Below are positions 52,198 to 60,305 of a stretch of 64,000 bases of DNA, piece after piece. The notes beneath the pieces are model-generated. The model worked only from the letters and a program-made list of their open reading frames with translations, was not told the DNA's origin and searched no databases. The stretch is from Mucilaginibacter ginsenosidivorans (GTDB lineage Bacteria; Bacteroidota; Bacteroidia; Sphingobacteriales; Sphingobacteriaceae), in assembly GCF_007971025.1 (NCBI RefSeq), contig NZ_CP042436.1, positions 3,782,001 through 3,846,000 on the forward strand. Reading direction: 5' to 3'. The first letter of the stretch is position 1; each line of letters begins with the position of its first letter. A program made the position numbers and the translations under genes.

Positions 52198-53517
52198 TTA
52201 TACCAATTCAGGTTCCTGCTGTTTGATCTTAGCAAAAGCCTGTTCAAAATCTGCTTTGATATCATCGATATGTTCGATACCAACCGCTACGCGCAGCGCG
52301 TTAGGCGTAACACCTGCAGCCAGCTGTTCTTCGTCGGACAGTTGCTGGTGCGTTGTTGCCGATGGTTGTATGATAAGCGTTTTGGCATCGCCAACGTTGG
52401 CCAGGTGACTTACCAGCTGCAGGCTATCGATAAAGCGGCCTGCATTTTCCTTATCGCCTTTCACCTCGAATGAAAGCACTGCTCCAAAACCGTTCTTCAG
52501 GTACTTTTTGGCCAATGCATTGTAGGGTGATGACGCCAGGCCGGGATAATTCACTTTTGCTACCTGCGGATGCTGCTCGAGCCATTGCGCCAAGGCTAAC
52601 GCATTATCGACGTGACGCTGGACTCGTAGTGAAAGCGTCTCCAAACCCTGCAGGAAAAGAAATGAATTGAACGGTGATAGCGCTGCACCAAAATCGCGCA
52701 AGCCCTCAACTCTTGCCCGGATGATGAACTGGATATTGCCAAAGGGACCGCCCACGCCGAACACGTCGGAAAAAACCAGGCCATGATAACCTTCCGACGG
52801 TTCGCTGAATTGAGGAAACTTGCCATTGCCCCAGTTGTAATTACCACCATCAACAATAACCCCGCCGATGCTGGTGCCGTGGCCACCGATCCATTTGGTA
52901 GCAGATTGAACCACCACATGCGCACCATGCTCAAGAGGGCGGAAAAGGTAGCCGGCAGCAGCAAAAGTATTATCCACTATCAAAGGCAGGTCGTGCTTTT
53001 TGGCCAACGCTGCTACTTTATCAAAATCCGGGATGTTGTATTCGGGATTGCCGATAGTTTCCAGGTAGATGGCTTTGGTTTTATCGTCAATAAGCTTTTC
53101 AAGACTTTCTGCCGAATCGTCCTTAGCAAACCGGGCCTCTATACCGAGCCTTTTAAAAGAAACCTTAAATTGGTTGTACGTTCCACCGTATATAAAAGGG
53201 GATGAAACAAAATTGTCGCCCACCCCAAGGATGTTGTTCAGCGCCAAAAATTGCGCTGCTTGTCCCGAACCGGTAGCCAATGCCGCTACACCACCTTCTA
53301 AAGCCGCCACACGCTTTTCAAATACATCGGTGGTTGGGTTCATAATGCGCGTATAGATATTACCGAACTCCTTTAGAGCGAATAGATTGGCGCCATGTTC
53401 CGCATTTTTGAACACATAAGACGATGTTTGATAAATAGGCACAGCCCTACTGCCGGTGGTTGGATCGGGTTCCTGCCCCGCATGCAATTGTAAAGTTTCG
53501 AATCTCAGGTTTGACAT
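52198..53517 (-). CDS. metY: O-acetylhomoserine sulfhydrylase
   Basis: PLP enzyme that turns O-acetylhomoserine and sulfide into homocysteine. The 439-residue protein has the Cys/Met-metabolism fold; the longer MetY form with SATKWIGGHGTSIGGVIVDGG (PLP Lys) and the insert RSGTF-type region before it. The ATG 53517 gives MSNLRFETLQLHAGQEPD; an in-frame ATG at 53556 would add an unconserved Lys-rich tail. First gene of the metY-metX-hom operon. The SAM riboswitch and a candidate leader peptide lie 130-350 bases upstream. Confidence 0.95.
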   Translation of the reverse strand: MSNLRFETLQLHAGQEPDPTTGSRAVPIYQTSSYVFKNAEHGANLFALKEFGNIYTRIMNPTTDVFEKRVAALEGGVAALATGSGQAAQFLALNNILGVGDNFVSSPFIYGGTYNQFKVSFKRLGIEARFAKDDSAESLEKLIDDKTKAIYLETIGNPEYNIPDFDKVAALAKKHDLPLIVDNTFAAAGYLFRPLEHGAHVVVQSATKWIGGHGTSIGGVIVDGGNYNWGNGKFPQFSEPSEGYHGLVFSDVFGVGGPFGNIQFIIRARVEGLRDFGAALSPFNSFLFLQGLETLSLRVQRHVDNALALAQWLEQHPQVAKVNYPGLASSPYNALAKKYLKNGFGAVLSFEVKGDKENAGRFIDSLQLVSHLANVGDAKTLIIQPSATTHQQLSDEEQLAAGVTPNALRVAVGIEHIDDIKADFEQAFAKIKQQEPELV

Positions 53518-53644
53518 AATGTTAGATTTTAAATGTTTATAATATTTTGATTTCAATGGTTACCGGCGAAAGCGCAAAACAGTTGTCAGGTCCTTAGCGG
53601 CACACGCATATTTTTCGGAAAAGGAAATTAGCGTGACAGAAGGA

Positions 53645-53752
53645 TCAACAATAGCAAATGCACATACACATAGAAATGTGGACGCGTGAAACAGTGAGAC
53701 TTTTAGCGGGTCTAAAAATTGCTTGCTTGATAGTGTAAATCAGACTTTTCAT
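53645..53752 (-). CDS. Candidate Met/Cys leader peptide before metY
   Basis: A 35-codon frame starting ATG 53752 and ending TGA 53645. The last eight residues read Met-Cys-Met-Cys-Ile-Cys-Tyr-Cys before the stop: four Cys and two Met in eight codons (three Met in the whole body after the start). The ATG lies 8 bases after the last base of the SAM riboswitch P1 helix. Leader peptides rich in the regulated amino acid can attenuate biosynthetic operons, and polycysteine leader peptides do so for Cys genes in mycobacteria. The frame is too short for a functional protein otherwise. Inference from composition and position; no conservation data. Confidence 0.55.
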   Translation of the reverse strand: MKSLIYTIKQAIFRPAKSLTVSRVHISMCMCICYC

Positions 53753-53760
53753 GGTTATTA

Positions 53761-53870
53761 ATTTATATCTCCCGGAGATCCATTCTCCGGGCCAGGATTT
53801 GGCACCTTCTCCACCCTGGAGGGTTGCCAGCGGGTCGTTGAGCCTGATCTCTCGCCGCTTCTTTATAAAT
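53761..53870 (-). ncRNA. SAM-I riboswitch upstream of metY
   Basis: On the minus strand: P1 ATTTATA (53870-53864) with TATAAAT (53767-53761), the core GCTGGCAACC and GAAGGTGCCAAATCC, P3 CTCC-AGGGT-GGAG and a long P4 CCCGGAGA-ATGG-ATCTCCGGG-like hairpin. SAM binding would shut down the operon. The P1 3' strand is 8 bases before a short frame rich in Met/Cys, so the riboswitch may control translation of that frame rather than metY directly. Confidence 0.93.
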
Positions 53871-53921
53871 CAAAACCTTTTTGAGAGGTAATGATAGAGG
53901 TATTGCTACCAAATATTGTTG

Positions 53922-53954
53922 CGAAGATAGTGGATAGAAAAGCAATTCTCCAAA
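53922..53954 (-). promoter_or_regulatory. Promoter of the metY leader
   Basis: Minus strand: TTTG (53954-53951), 21 bases, TATCTTCG (53929-53922), one base off the TAnnTTTG consensus. Starts transcription about 50 bases before the riboswitch. Confidence 0.55.
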
Positions 53955-53972
53955 TTAAATTTTATTTAAATA

Positions 53973-54031
53973 GAAAGCTTAAAGCAAAAAAACCAAAGCT
54001 TTAAGCTTTCCGCTTTAGCCTATCAGCTTAA
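53973..54031 (+). repeat. Heptad hairpin element I (AAAGCTT)
   Basis: GAAAGCTTAAAGC (53973-53985) and GCTTTAAGCTTTC (53998-54010) pair perfectly with a 12-base loop; GCTT-type heptamers continue to about 54031. It is about 80 percent identical to element J on the other side of the dinB-like gene. Confidence 0.75.
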
Positions 54032-54116
54032 AATGGCGCATCGATACCGGGAAATGGCGCATTTACACCCCACTGGTAGGTTATTTTGCAAGTAGCTTTG
54101 ATGAAAACAAATTATC

Positions 54117-54629
54117 ATGTCAACCAAAAAACAACTTTTAGCACAGTACGATCTGCACGACGTATTGTTTACCAATGTGATCAAAGACATCAGCGATGCG
54201 GAATCAAACCAGGTAATAGCTGATCCGTTAAACTGCGTAAAATGGATAGCGGGTCATCTTTTATGGGCAAACTCAAACCTTGCCAATATCAGCGGCGTAC
54301 AGGTGGAGGTAAAATGGCGAGGCCATTTCCACACTAAACAGGGTGGAAGTGCAGAAGATTTTAATGCTCCGCCAAGCCCGCTGCCAACACTGGACGAAAT
54401 AAGGGATAAATGGAACCATGATACTGTTATTACCAGGAAGGGCCTTGAAAATTTGCCCGAAGAAGCCTTGAATAAAGTTATCGACAGGAAACATCCTATA
54501 CAACCATTCGATAACACGCTTGCCGGTTTATGGGCCTTTATAAACGACCACCAGGCTTATCATATCGGCCAGATAGGTATTATCCGGAGAGCACTTGGAA
54601 AAGAGGCGATGTCATATTTCAGGAGTTAA
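54117..54629 (+). CDS. DinB-family protein
   Basis: A 170-residue DinB-fold protein of the DfsB-like/mycothiol-transferase type. KWIAGHLLWANSNL holds the first metal His, the second half of the bundle carries NDHQAYHIGQIGIIRRALG with the other two. It differs from the DinB gene at 8 kb (about 20 percent identity by eye) and belongs to another subfamily. It is flanked on both sides by the related heptad elements I and J, and a TAGCTTTG -7 element sits 17 bases before its ATG. Function unknown. Confidence 0.82.
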   Translation: MSTKKQLLAQYDLHDVLFTNVIKDISDAESNQVIADPLNCVKWIAGHLLWANSNLANISGVQVEVKWRGHFHTKQGGSAEDFNAPPSPLPTLDEIRDKWNHDTVITRKGLENLPEEALNKVIDRKHPIQPFDNTLAGLWAFINDHQAYHIGQIGIIRRALGKEAMSYFRS

Positions 54630-54631
54630 CA

Positions 54632-54687
54632 AAAAGCTTAAAGCAGAAAGTCCAAAGCTTTGAGTTTTCTGCTTTGGTCCTTCAGCT
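54632..54687 (+). repeat. Heptad hairpin element J (AAAGCTT)
   Basis: AAAAGCTTAAAGC (54632-54644) and GCTTTGAGTTTTC (54657-54669) pair with two G-U wobbles; TTCAGCTC-type units continue to the metB stop. It starts 2 bases after the dinB-like stop codon. Confidence 0.75.
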
Positions 54688-55802
54688 CAAAGAAGCGCTT
54701 GCTCCAAATCTGCTATCAGGTCATCAATATGCTCCAAACCAACCGAGACACGTAATAAATTATGCGGGGTTTTAGTATCGGGACCTTCGACAGAGGCTCG
54801 ATGTTCGATCAGTGTTTCCACACCGCCGAGACTGGTAGCCTGGGTAAATAGTTTTAGTTTATTGATCACCCTTTTTGCCTCATCCGAACCACCTTTGACA
54901 CAAAAGGAAAGCATACCGCCGAATGCCGACATCTGGCTTTTGGCGGTTTCGTGCTGCGGATGGGACGATAGTCCCGGGTACATCACCGATTCAACTTTAG
55001 GATGCTTTTCAAGGTATGCAGCCATCAACTGCGCATTCTGAACATGGCCTTTTATGCGATAAGGCAGCGTTTTGATACTCCTTGTAATGTAATAGCAGTC
55101 CATAGGGGATGGAATTGCGCCTCCGTACCCCTGAACGTCCCGTATTTTAGTCCACCAATCGTTTTTTTCAGCCGTTACCAGGACACCACCCATCAGATCG
55201 CTGTGCCCGCCGAAATATTTGGTGGATGAGTGCATCACCAGGTCGGCGCCAAGCGCTAAAGGCTGCTGGCAAACCGGCGTTGCAAAAGTGTTATCGACCG
55301 CAACTTTAATATTATGGCTCTTCGCGATCTTAACCACTTTTTTAATGTCTGTAACTTTAAGCAATGGGTTCGAAGGCGTTTCGAGCCATATCAAGCCAGT
55401 GTTGGATTTGATGTGATCTTGCAGGACCATTTCATCATTCACATCTATAAAATCAAATTCTAAGATCCCGGCGAACAGGTTTTTGAGTTGGTTACGGAGC
55501 CCGTGATACATATCATCCGGACCGATAATATGCGTACCGGGTTTGAGAGATTGAAAAACCGTCATACCCGAGGCATTGCCCGAGGAAAATGCTGCGGCAT
55601 CGGCGCCGTTTTCGAGTTTTGCGAGCACATTTTCAAGTTGCGTCCGGTTTGGATTTGCCGAACGGCTGTAGATATAGCCTGAGGGGTAACTTCCATCCGC
55701 GGCGCGTTCGAACGTGGTCGACATAACGATGGGCTGTATGACGGCCTTGGTAGATTCGTCGGTATGATTGCCGGCGTGGATAGCGATGGTCTCGATCTTC
55801 AT
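54687..55802 (-). CDS. metB: Cystathionine gamma-synthase/lyase-type PLP enzyme
   Basis: A 371-residue Cys/Met-metabolism PLP enzyme: AIHAGNHTDESTKAVIQPIVMSTTFER at the start, YSRSANPNRTQLENVLAKLE, VDNTFATPVCQQPLALGADLVMHSSTKYFGGHSDLMGGVL (PLP Lys). The shorter length and missing insert distinguish it from metY. Both gamma-synthase and gamma-lyase have this layout, so metB is the most likely but not certain name. It is not under the SAM riboswitch: it is transcribed separately on the minus strand, with only an ordinary 90-base divergent gap before mqnE. Confidence 0.87.
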   Translation of the reverse strand: MKIETIAIHAGNHTDESTKAVIQPIVMSTTFERAADGSYPSGYIYSRSANPNRTQLENVLAKLENGADAAAFSSGNASGMTVFQSLKPGTHIIGPDDMYHGLRNQLKNLFAGILEFDFIDVNDEMVLQDHIKSNTGLIWLETPSNPLLKVTDIKKVVKIAKSHNIKVAVDNTFATPVCQQPLALGADLVMHSSTKYFGGHSDLMGGVLVTAEKNDWWTKIRDVQGYGGAIPSPMDCYYITRSIKTLPYRIKGHVQNAQLMAAYLEKHPKVESVMYPGLSSHPQHETAKSQMSAFGGMLSFCVKGGSDEAKRVINKLKLFTQATSLGGVETLIEHRASVEGPDTKTPHNLLRVSVGLEHIDDLIADLEQALL

Positions 55803-55890
55803 AGGACAAACTTAAAAGTTTTGAAGGAGTAAATAATGTTTACACATCCATTACAGTAACATTTGTTACTTTTGCAGCAAAGTTTACCTT

Positions 55891-57084
55891 ATGGAAGCTG
55901 AAAGTAATTTACACGTATTATTACAGGATCCCGATCTTTCCGCTGATCTTAAGCAAATTGCCCGAAAAGTACTGGATAACGAACGCATCACTTTTGATGA
56001 GGGTGTGCTGCTTTATGAAAAGGGCGAATTGAGTTATCTCGGGGTGCTGGCAAACTATATCCGCAACAAAAAGCACGGCGATCGAACCTACTTTAACCGT
56101 AATTTCCATATCGAACCAACCAATCTGTGTGTATATGATTGTAAGTTTTGTTCGTATTCAAGGCTGATCAAACAGCGTTCGGAAGGTTGGGAATACACCA
56201 TGGACGACATGCTGGATTTAGTGAAAAAATATGATGGTGAACCTGTTACCGAGGTACACATTGTGGGTGGTGTACTGCCACAGTATGATGTCCCGTTTTA
56301 TTCGGAACTGTTCAGCCGTATCAAGGCGCACCGTCCCGAATTGCATGTAAAAGCGCTGACACCAGTTGAATATCACTATATTTTCAAGAAAGCAAAGATC
56401 GGTTATGCTGAGGGGATGAAGCTGATGAAAGAAGCCGGACTTGAATCCATACCAGGCGGAGGAGCCGAGATATTCCACGAGGAGATACGCGACATCATTT
56501 GCAAAGATAAATGTACCGCCGACCAATGGCTGCAAATACACGAGGAGTGGCATAAGCTGGGTATGCGGTCGAACGCGACGATGCTTTACGGCCATATTGA
56601 AAAGCACTGGCACCGGGTGGACCATATGGAGCGCCTACGTCAGCTACAGGATAAAACCGGCGGTTTCCAGACCTTTATTCCGCTGAAATTCCGCAACCAG
56701 GATAACCAAATGTCGGATGTGCCAGAGTCGACCGTGATAGAAGACCTGCGGAATTATGCTATAGCCCGTATTTACCTTGATAATTTCGATCATATCAAAG
56801 CTTACTGGGCGATGATCAGCCGGAATACGGCACAATTGTCGCTGAATTTTGGTGTGGACGATATTGATGGCACGCTGGACGACACGACCAAAATATATTC
56901 GATGGCGGGGGCCGAGGAGCAGCATCCGGGCATGAGCACAAAGCAATTGGTGGAACTGATCAAACAGGTTGGCAGGCAGCCGATAGAACGCGACACACTG
57001 TATAATGTAGTGACCGACTATACCAATTTTGAGTTCCCTGAAGAGGTTAAACCACAGTTTTACAAATTACCGGTGATCAATTAA
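55891..57084 (+). CDS. mqnE: Aminofutalosine synthase (radical SAM)
   Basis: Second step of the futalosine route to menaquinone: adds the 5'-deoxyadenosyl radical to the MqnA product. A 397-residue radical SAM protein with NLCVYDCKFCSYSRL (Cys80, Cys84, Cys87), VHIVGGVLPQYDVPFY and PGGGAEIFHEEIRDIICKDKCT. A TACTTTTG promoter motif (55867-55874) precedes the ATG. The phosphatase gene starts in its stop codon (TAATG), and mqnA follows, so the three form one operon. Confidence 0.95.
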   Translation: MEAESNLHVLLQDPDLSADLKQIARKVLDNERITFDEGVLLYEKGELSYLGVLANYIRNKKHGDRTYFNRNFHIEPTNLCVYDCKFCSYSRLIKQRSEGWEYTMDDMLDLVKKYDGEPVTEVHIVGGVLPQYDVPFYSELFSRIKAHRPELHVKALTPVEYHYIFKKAKIGYAEGMKLMKEAGLESIPGGGAEIFHEEIRDIICKDKCTADQWLQIHEEWHKLGMRSNATMLYGHIEKHWHRVDHMERLRQLQDKTGGFQTFIPLKFRNQDNQMSDVPESTVIEDLRNYAIARIYLDNFDHIKAYWAMISRNTAQLSLNFGVDDIDGTLDDTTKIYSMAGAEEQHPGMSTKQLVELIKQVGRQPIERDTLYNVVTDYTNFEFPEEVKPQFYKLPVIN

Positions 57085-57767
57085 TGAAAAGTAAACCGGT
57101 AAAATCACAAAAACCAAAGATCGGTGAAATCAAATCACAATCGGAGGAATCCCTAATTTTAAAGACTTTATACATTGTTCGCCACGGCCAAACCGATCTG
57201 AACAAACTGGGCATTGTGCAGGGCAGGGGACGGGATACCGATTTGAACGATGAGGGCCGCCGCCAGGCAGGCGAGTTTTTTGACGCCTACTGCAAAGTGC
57301 CCTTAGATAAGATATATATTTCGCTGCTGAAACGCACGCAGCAAAGCGTCCAACAATTTATAGACCTTGGCCTGCCTTACGAAAAACTGGAAGGCCTGGA
57401 CGAGTTAGCCTGGGGGGTTTTGGAGGGACAGCCAAGCACGCCTGCCAATAAGGCCGCTTTTCTGAAACTGATACGCCAATGGCTCGACGGTAAGCTGGAC
57501 AGCAAATTTGAAGGCGGCGAAAGTCCTAACGAAGTAAAGGCCCGGCAGCTTAAGGCACTGGAGATCATCATGAGTCGACCAGAGGAAAAGAACGTCCTGG
57601 TATGCATGCATGGCAGGGCTATGCGCCTGCTGCTTTGTGTTCTTCTCGGCAAACCGCTTACCGAAATGGAAAGTTTCCCTCATCAAAACCTTGTCCTTTA
57701 TAAAGTTACCTGGGACGGCTCGAAATACGAGATCGTCGATTTTAATAATGCCAAACACCTTCGCTAA
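57084..57767 (+). CDS. Histidine phosphatase family protein
   Basis: A 227-residue phosphoglycerate-mutase-like protein: LYIVRHGQTDLNKLGIVQGRGRDTDLNDEGRRQAGEFF (catalytic His in RHGQ, near residue 34), SLLKRTQQSVQQF, WGVLEGQ and VCMHGRAMRLLLCVLLG (second catalytic His). An extra 25-residue N-terminal tail precedes the domain. It is sandwiched between mqnE and mqnA with overlapping starts. Known futalosine steps need no phosphatase; it may act on a related metabolite or be a repair enzyme. Similar to CobC-type and broad-specificity phosphatases. Confidence 0.85.
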   Translation: MKSKPVKSQKPKIGEIKSQSEESLILKTLYIVRHGQTDLNKLGIVQGRGRDTDLNDEGRRQAGEFFDAYCKVPLDKIYISLLKRTQQSVQQFIDLGLPYEKLEGLDELAWGVLEGQPSTPANKAAFLKLIRQWLDGKLDSKFEGGESPNEVKARQLKALEIIMSRPEEKNVLVCMHGRAMRLLLCVLLGKPLTEMESFPHQNLVLYKVTWDGSKYEIVDFNNAKHLR

Positions 57768-57777
57768 TACCCGATTT

Positions 57778-58521
57778 GTGAAAAAGATCAGAATATCTGC
57801 TGTAAGCTATACCAATACCAAACCCTTCCTGTACGGAATACAAAATACGCCGATCATAGATAAGGTTGACCTGAGCGTGGACATCCCCGCCGATTGCGCC
57901 CAAAAACTCATTGACGACAAGGTAGATATTGGCCTGATACCCGTTGCCGCGGTCCTTGACCTGCCCGAGTGGCGTATCGTTTCGGACTATTGCATAGGGG
58001 CTGTCGGGGCGGTAAATTCAGTGTTCCTGTTCAGTAATTGTGATATCAGGGAAGTTAAAACCGTTCAGCTCGACCCTCAGTCACGAACATCAAATAACCT
58101 GGCGAAAGTGCTTCTGAAAAATTACTGGAAAGTGCGGCCTGAACTTATTACAAATGCCCCGGATTACAGCCTGTCAACAGATGAATATACGGCTTACGTC
58201 CAAATAGGCGACCGCACATTCGGCAAAAAAGCACGATATAAATTCGTTTACGATCTTTCGGAAGAATGGCTGAGCTTTACCGGTTTGCCTTTTACATTTG
58301 CCGCTTGGATAGCCAATAAACCTGTCCCGCAGGAGTTCATCGACGAGTTTAACAGCTCGCTGAAATTTGGGCTCGACCACCGAATCGAATTGCTTAAAGA
58401 GCTCCCAAAACGCGACGATTTCGACCTTGAAGATTACCTGATGCACAAACTCGATTTCAGCCTGACAGAGGACAAGAAGAAAGCCCTTTATCTTTTCCTC
58501 GACTACATCAAAAAGCTCTGA
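57778..58521 (+). CDS. mqnA: Menaquinone biosynthesis protein MqnA
   Basis: Makes 3-[(1-carboxyvinyl)oxy]benzoate from chorismate, the entry step of the futalosine pathway. A 247-residue periplasmic-binding-like protein: KIRISAVSYTNTKPFLYGI at the start, DIGLIPVAAVLDL and FTGLPFTFAAWIANKPV. I chose GTG 57778, which aligns with family N-termini; ATG 57748 in the same frame, overlapping the phosphatase gene by 20 bases, is the alternative. Third gene of the mqnE operon. Confidence 0.92.
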   Translation: MKKIRISAVSYTNTKPFLYGIQNTPIIDKVDLSVDIPADCAQKLIDDKVDIGLIPVAAVLDLPEWRIVSDYCIGAVGAVNSVFLFSNCDIREVKTVQLDPQSRTSNNLAKVLLKNYWKVRPELITNAPDYSLSTDEYTAYVQIGDRTFGKKARYKFVYDLSEEWLSFTGLPFTFAAWIANKPVPQEFIDEFNSSLKFGLDHRIELLKELPKRDDFDLEDYLMHKLDFSLTEDKKKALYLFLDYIKKL

Positions 58522-58740
58522 TATATCAAGTGTTTACGCCACCGTTTTGCCAAACGCAATAACGCTTTAAGTGGTTGGTTATCAATTCTCATAAAAATTG
58601 AGCATCTGAAAAAGCGGCTTATTTTTACGTTTTTATGAATGTCAGAAAATTCTCCCGTCCGGCTCCAGGTATGTGACATTTATCATTCTTTTAAAACAAA
58701 TAAAATTGAATATTTACTGTTGAAGCTTGCTAATCCAGCT

Positions 58741-59094
58741 ATGACGGCTACAGTTAAACTCAATGTGATCAAAATTATCCATACTGCTATATGGGTGTTT
58801 TTCAATATTGTTATATTTTACCTGTGCTATGCCGCTGTTACCGGTAAAAATGACAAATGGGTTTGGATTTGCATCGGGCTTGTGATAGTAGAGGGGTTGG
58901 TTTTGCTGTTGTTCAAATGGAGCTGCCCTTTAACAGTGATCGCACGTAAGTATTCAAATTCAGATCAGGACAACTTTGATATCTTTTTGCCTAATCAATT
59001 AGCCAGGTACAATAAACTTATTTACACCTGCCTGTTTATTATCGCGGTAGTTGTTATAATTTTTAGGATCGTCTTAAAGACCGGTAATCCATAA
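58741..59094 (+). CDS. Small integral membrane protein (DUF2784-like)
   Basis: A 117-residue protein with three hydrophobic segments (about 10-32, 40-58, 90-112) and the block KWSCPLTVIARKYSNSDQDNFDIFLP between the second and third; CPLT after a TM is a feature of DUF2784. The longer in-frame ATG at 58639 would add 34 unlike residues, so I prefer MTATVKLNVIK. Function unknown. It stands alone between mqnA and a response regulator. Confidence 0.6.
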   Translation: MTATVKLNVIKIIHTAIWVFFNIVIFYLCYAAVTGKNDKWVWICIGLVIVEGLVLLLFKWSCPLTVIARKYSNSDQDNFDIFLPNQLARYNKLIYTCLFIIAVVVIIFRIVLKTGNP

Positions 59095-59184
59095 CGCAGA
59101 GGATATCAGAACTGCAGAAATATTTTTTCCGGGGTTTTAAACAAACGTTTAAGCCGGCTGTTGTTACAACACCAATTATATTCA

Positions 59185-59556
59185 ATGAGCAAACATGTTC
59201 TTGTAGTGGAAGACAGCGAAGAACTGATTTCACTTTACCGCGACCTGCTGGAGCCAGACGGCTATCGCCTGTCATTTTTAGCAGGATCTGACGATATTAT
59301 CCAACACATCACCGAATTGCAACCCGACATCGTGCTGCTTGATTTCCTGATAGCGGGCATCAATGGCGGCGAACTTTGCAGCCAGATAAAAAAGAACCCA
59401 GCCACATCCCGGATACCCGTCATCATGGCAACAGCGTATCCGCGCCTGCTGAATTCGCTCGGTCATTACGGCTGGGACGATTTTATAGCCAAGCCCTTTG
59501 AACTGGAAGAATTTTACCGGGTTATCCGCAAGCATTCGCTAAAGGTGGCCTCGTAA
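59185..59556 (+). CDS. Single-domain response regulator (CheY-like)
   Basis: A 123-residue receiver domain with no output domain. VLVVEDSEELISLYRDLLEPDGY carries the acidic pocket, DIVLLDFLIAGINGGE the phosphorylated Asp (DFL), PVIMATAY the Thr/Ser switch residue and AKPFELEEF the conserved Lys. Start ATG 59185 (MSKHVLVV) rather than the upstream TTG. No histidine kinase is adjacent, so the partner is unknown. Confidence 0.9.
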   Translation: MSKHVLVVEDSEELISLYRDLLEPDGYRLSFLAGSDDIIQHITELQPDIVLLDFLIAGINGGELCSQIKKNPATSRIPVIMATAYPRLLNSLGHYGWDDFIAKPFELEEFYRVIRKHSLKVAS

Positions 59557-59574
59557 GTTTTGAAAACGTATTAA

Positions 59575-60075
59575 TCAACCTAAATAATCGGGTGGAAAAA
59601 CTTTTTGTCCGTGCTTTTCGGCAATAGCTACCAGTTTTCCTATACCTTCCGGGTCCAGGTGTGGCGCCGGTAGAAATTCGTCATACTTTACCGGCCGGCC
59701 TATCTCGATAAACAGATCTTCCAATCCGGCGGGTATAACCGTGCAAAGCAGGTGCGCCATTTTATCCGACTTATTTTTAAAGCAATGCACCATGCCGCCT
59801 TTCGGGATAACCACATACGCACCTTTTTGAGCGATATAAGTACCCGCTTCCGACTTCACCTCAACTTCGCCATCCACAACGTAAAATGTCTCTTCAAAAT
59901 CCGGGTGCGCATGCGGACCGGGTCCGCCGCCCGGTGGTACCAGCATATCAATAGTGGCAAAAGCGCTGCCGGTTTGCTTACCGCTAACCAAAATGCGGTA
60001 GGTATCGCCAACAACTGAAAGGCTTGGGCCTTCGTACGGGCCGGTGATGATGGGGGTAGGGGTGTTGTTTTTCAT
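59575..60075 (-). CDS. Cupin-domain protein
   Basis: A 166-residue single cupin barrel: GGGPGPHAHPDFEETFYVVDGEVEVKSE is cupin motif 1 (His, His, Glu ligands) and PKGGMVHCFKNKSDKMAHLLCTV motif 2 (His). No second domain or DNA-binding part. Such small cupins act as metal-binding sugar or dioxygenase-like enzymes; no substrate can be named. Convergent with the response regulator. Confidence 0.85.
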   Translation of the reverse strand: MKNNTPTPIITGPYEGPSLSVVGDTYRILVSGKQTGSAFATIDMLVPPGGGPGPHAHPDFEETFYVVDGEVEVKSEAGTYIAQKGAYVVIPKGGMVHCFKNKSDKMAHLLCTVIPAGLEDLFIEIGRPVKYDEFLPAPHLDPEGIGKLVAIAEKHGQKVFPPDYLG

Positions 60076-60305
60076 GTATTGATAAGTATTTGTTAAAGGT
60101 ATAAGGTTTTAGGATGTAATTGGTTTTGGATATGTGAACTTGTTGGCAGCAACATAGATAAGTTAGAAAATCAGAGCGCCGTCCGATCCCACTCAGTCTG
60201 AAATTCTTGTTCCAAACGAATGAGCGCGCCGGTGCCTCAAACAATTAACATGCCTCGTCCCTTAAATAAATATAGGGTTACTATATTTATGCCAAAACAC
60301 ATCCC

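Noticed and set aside
53763..53945. A 60-codon minus-strand frame
   Set aside because: It coincides with the SAM-I riboswitch on the same strand; the aptamer's conserved blocks account for the conservation, not a protein.
3427..54687. The heptad arrays as CRISPR arrays or insertion-sequence ends
   Set aside because: There are no spacers, the units are only 7 bases long and directly adjacent, no cas or transposase gene is present and no target-site duplications are visible.
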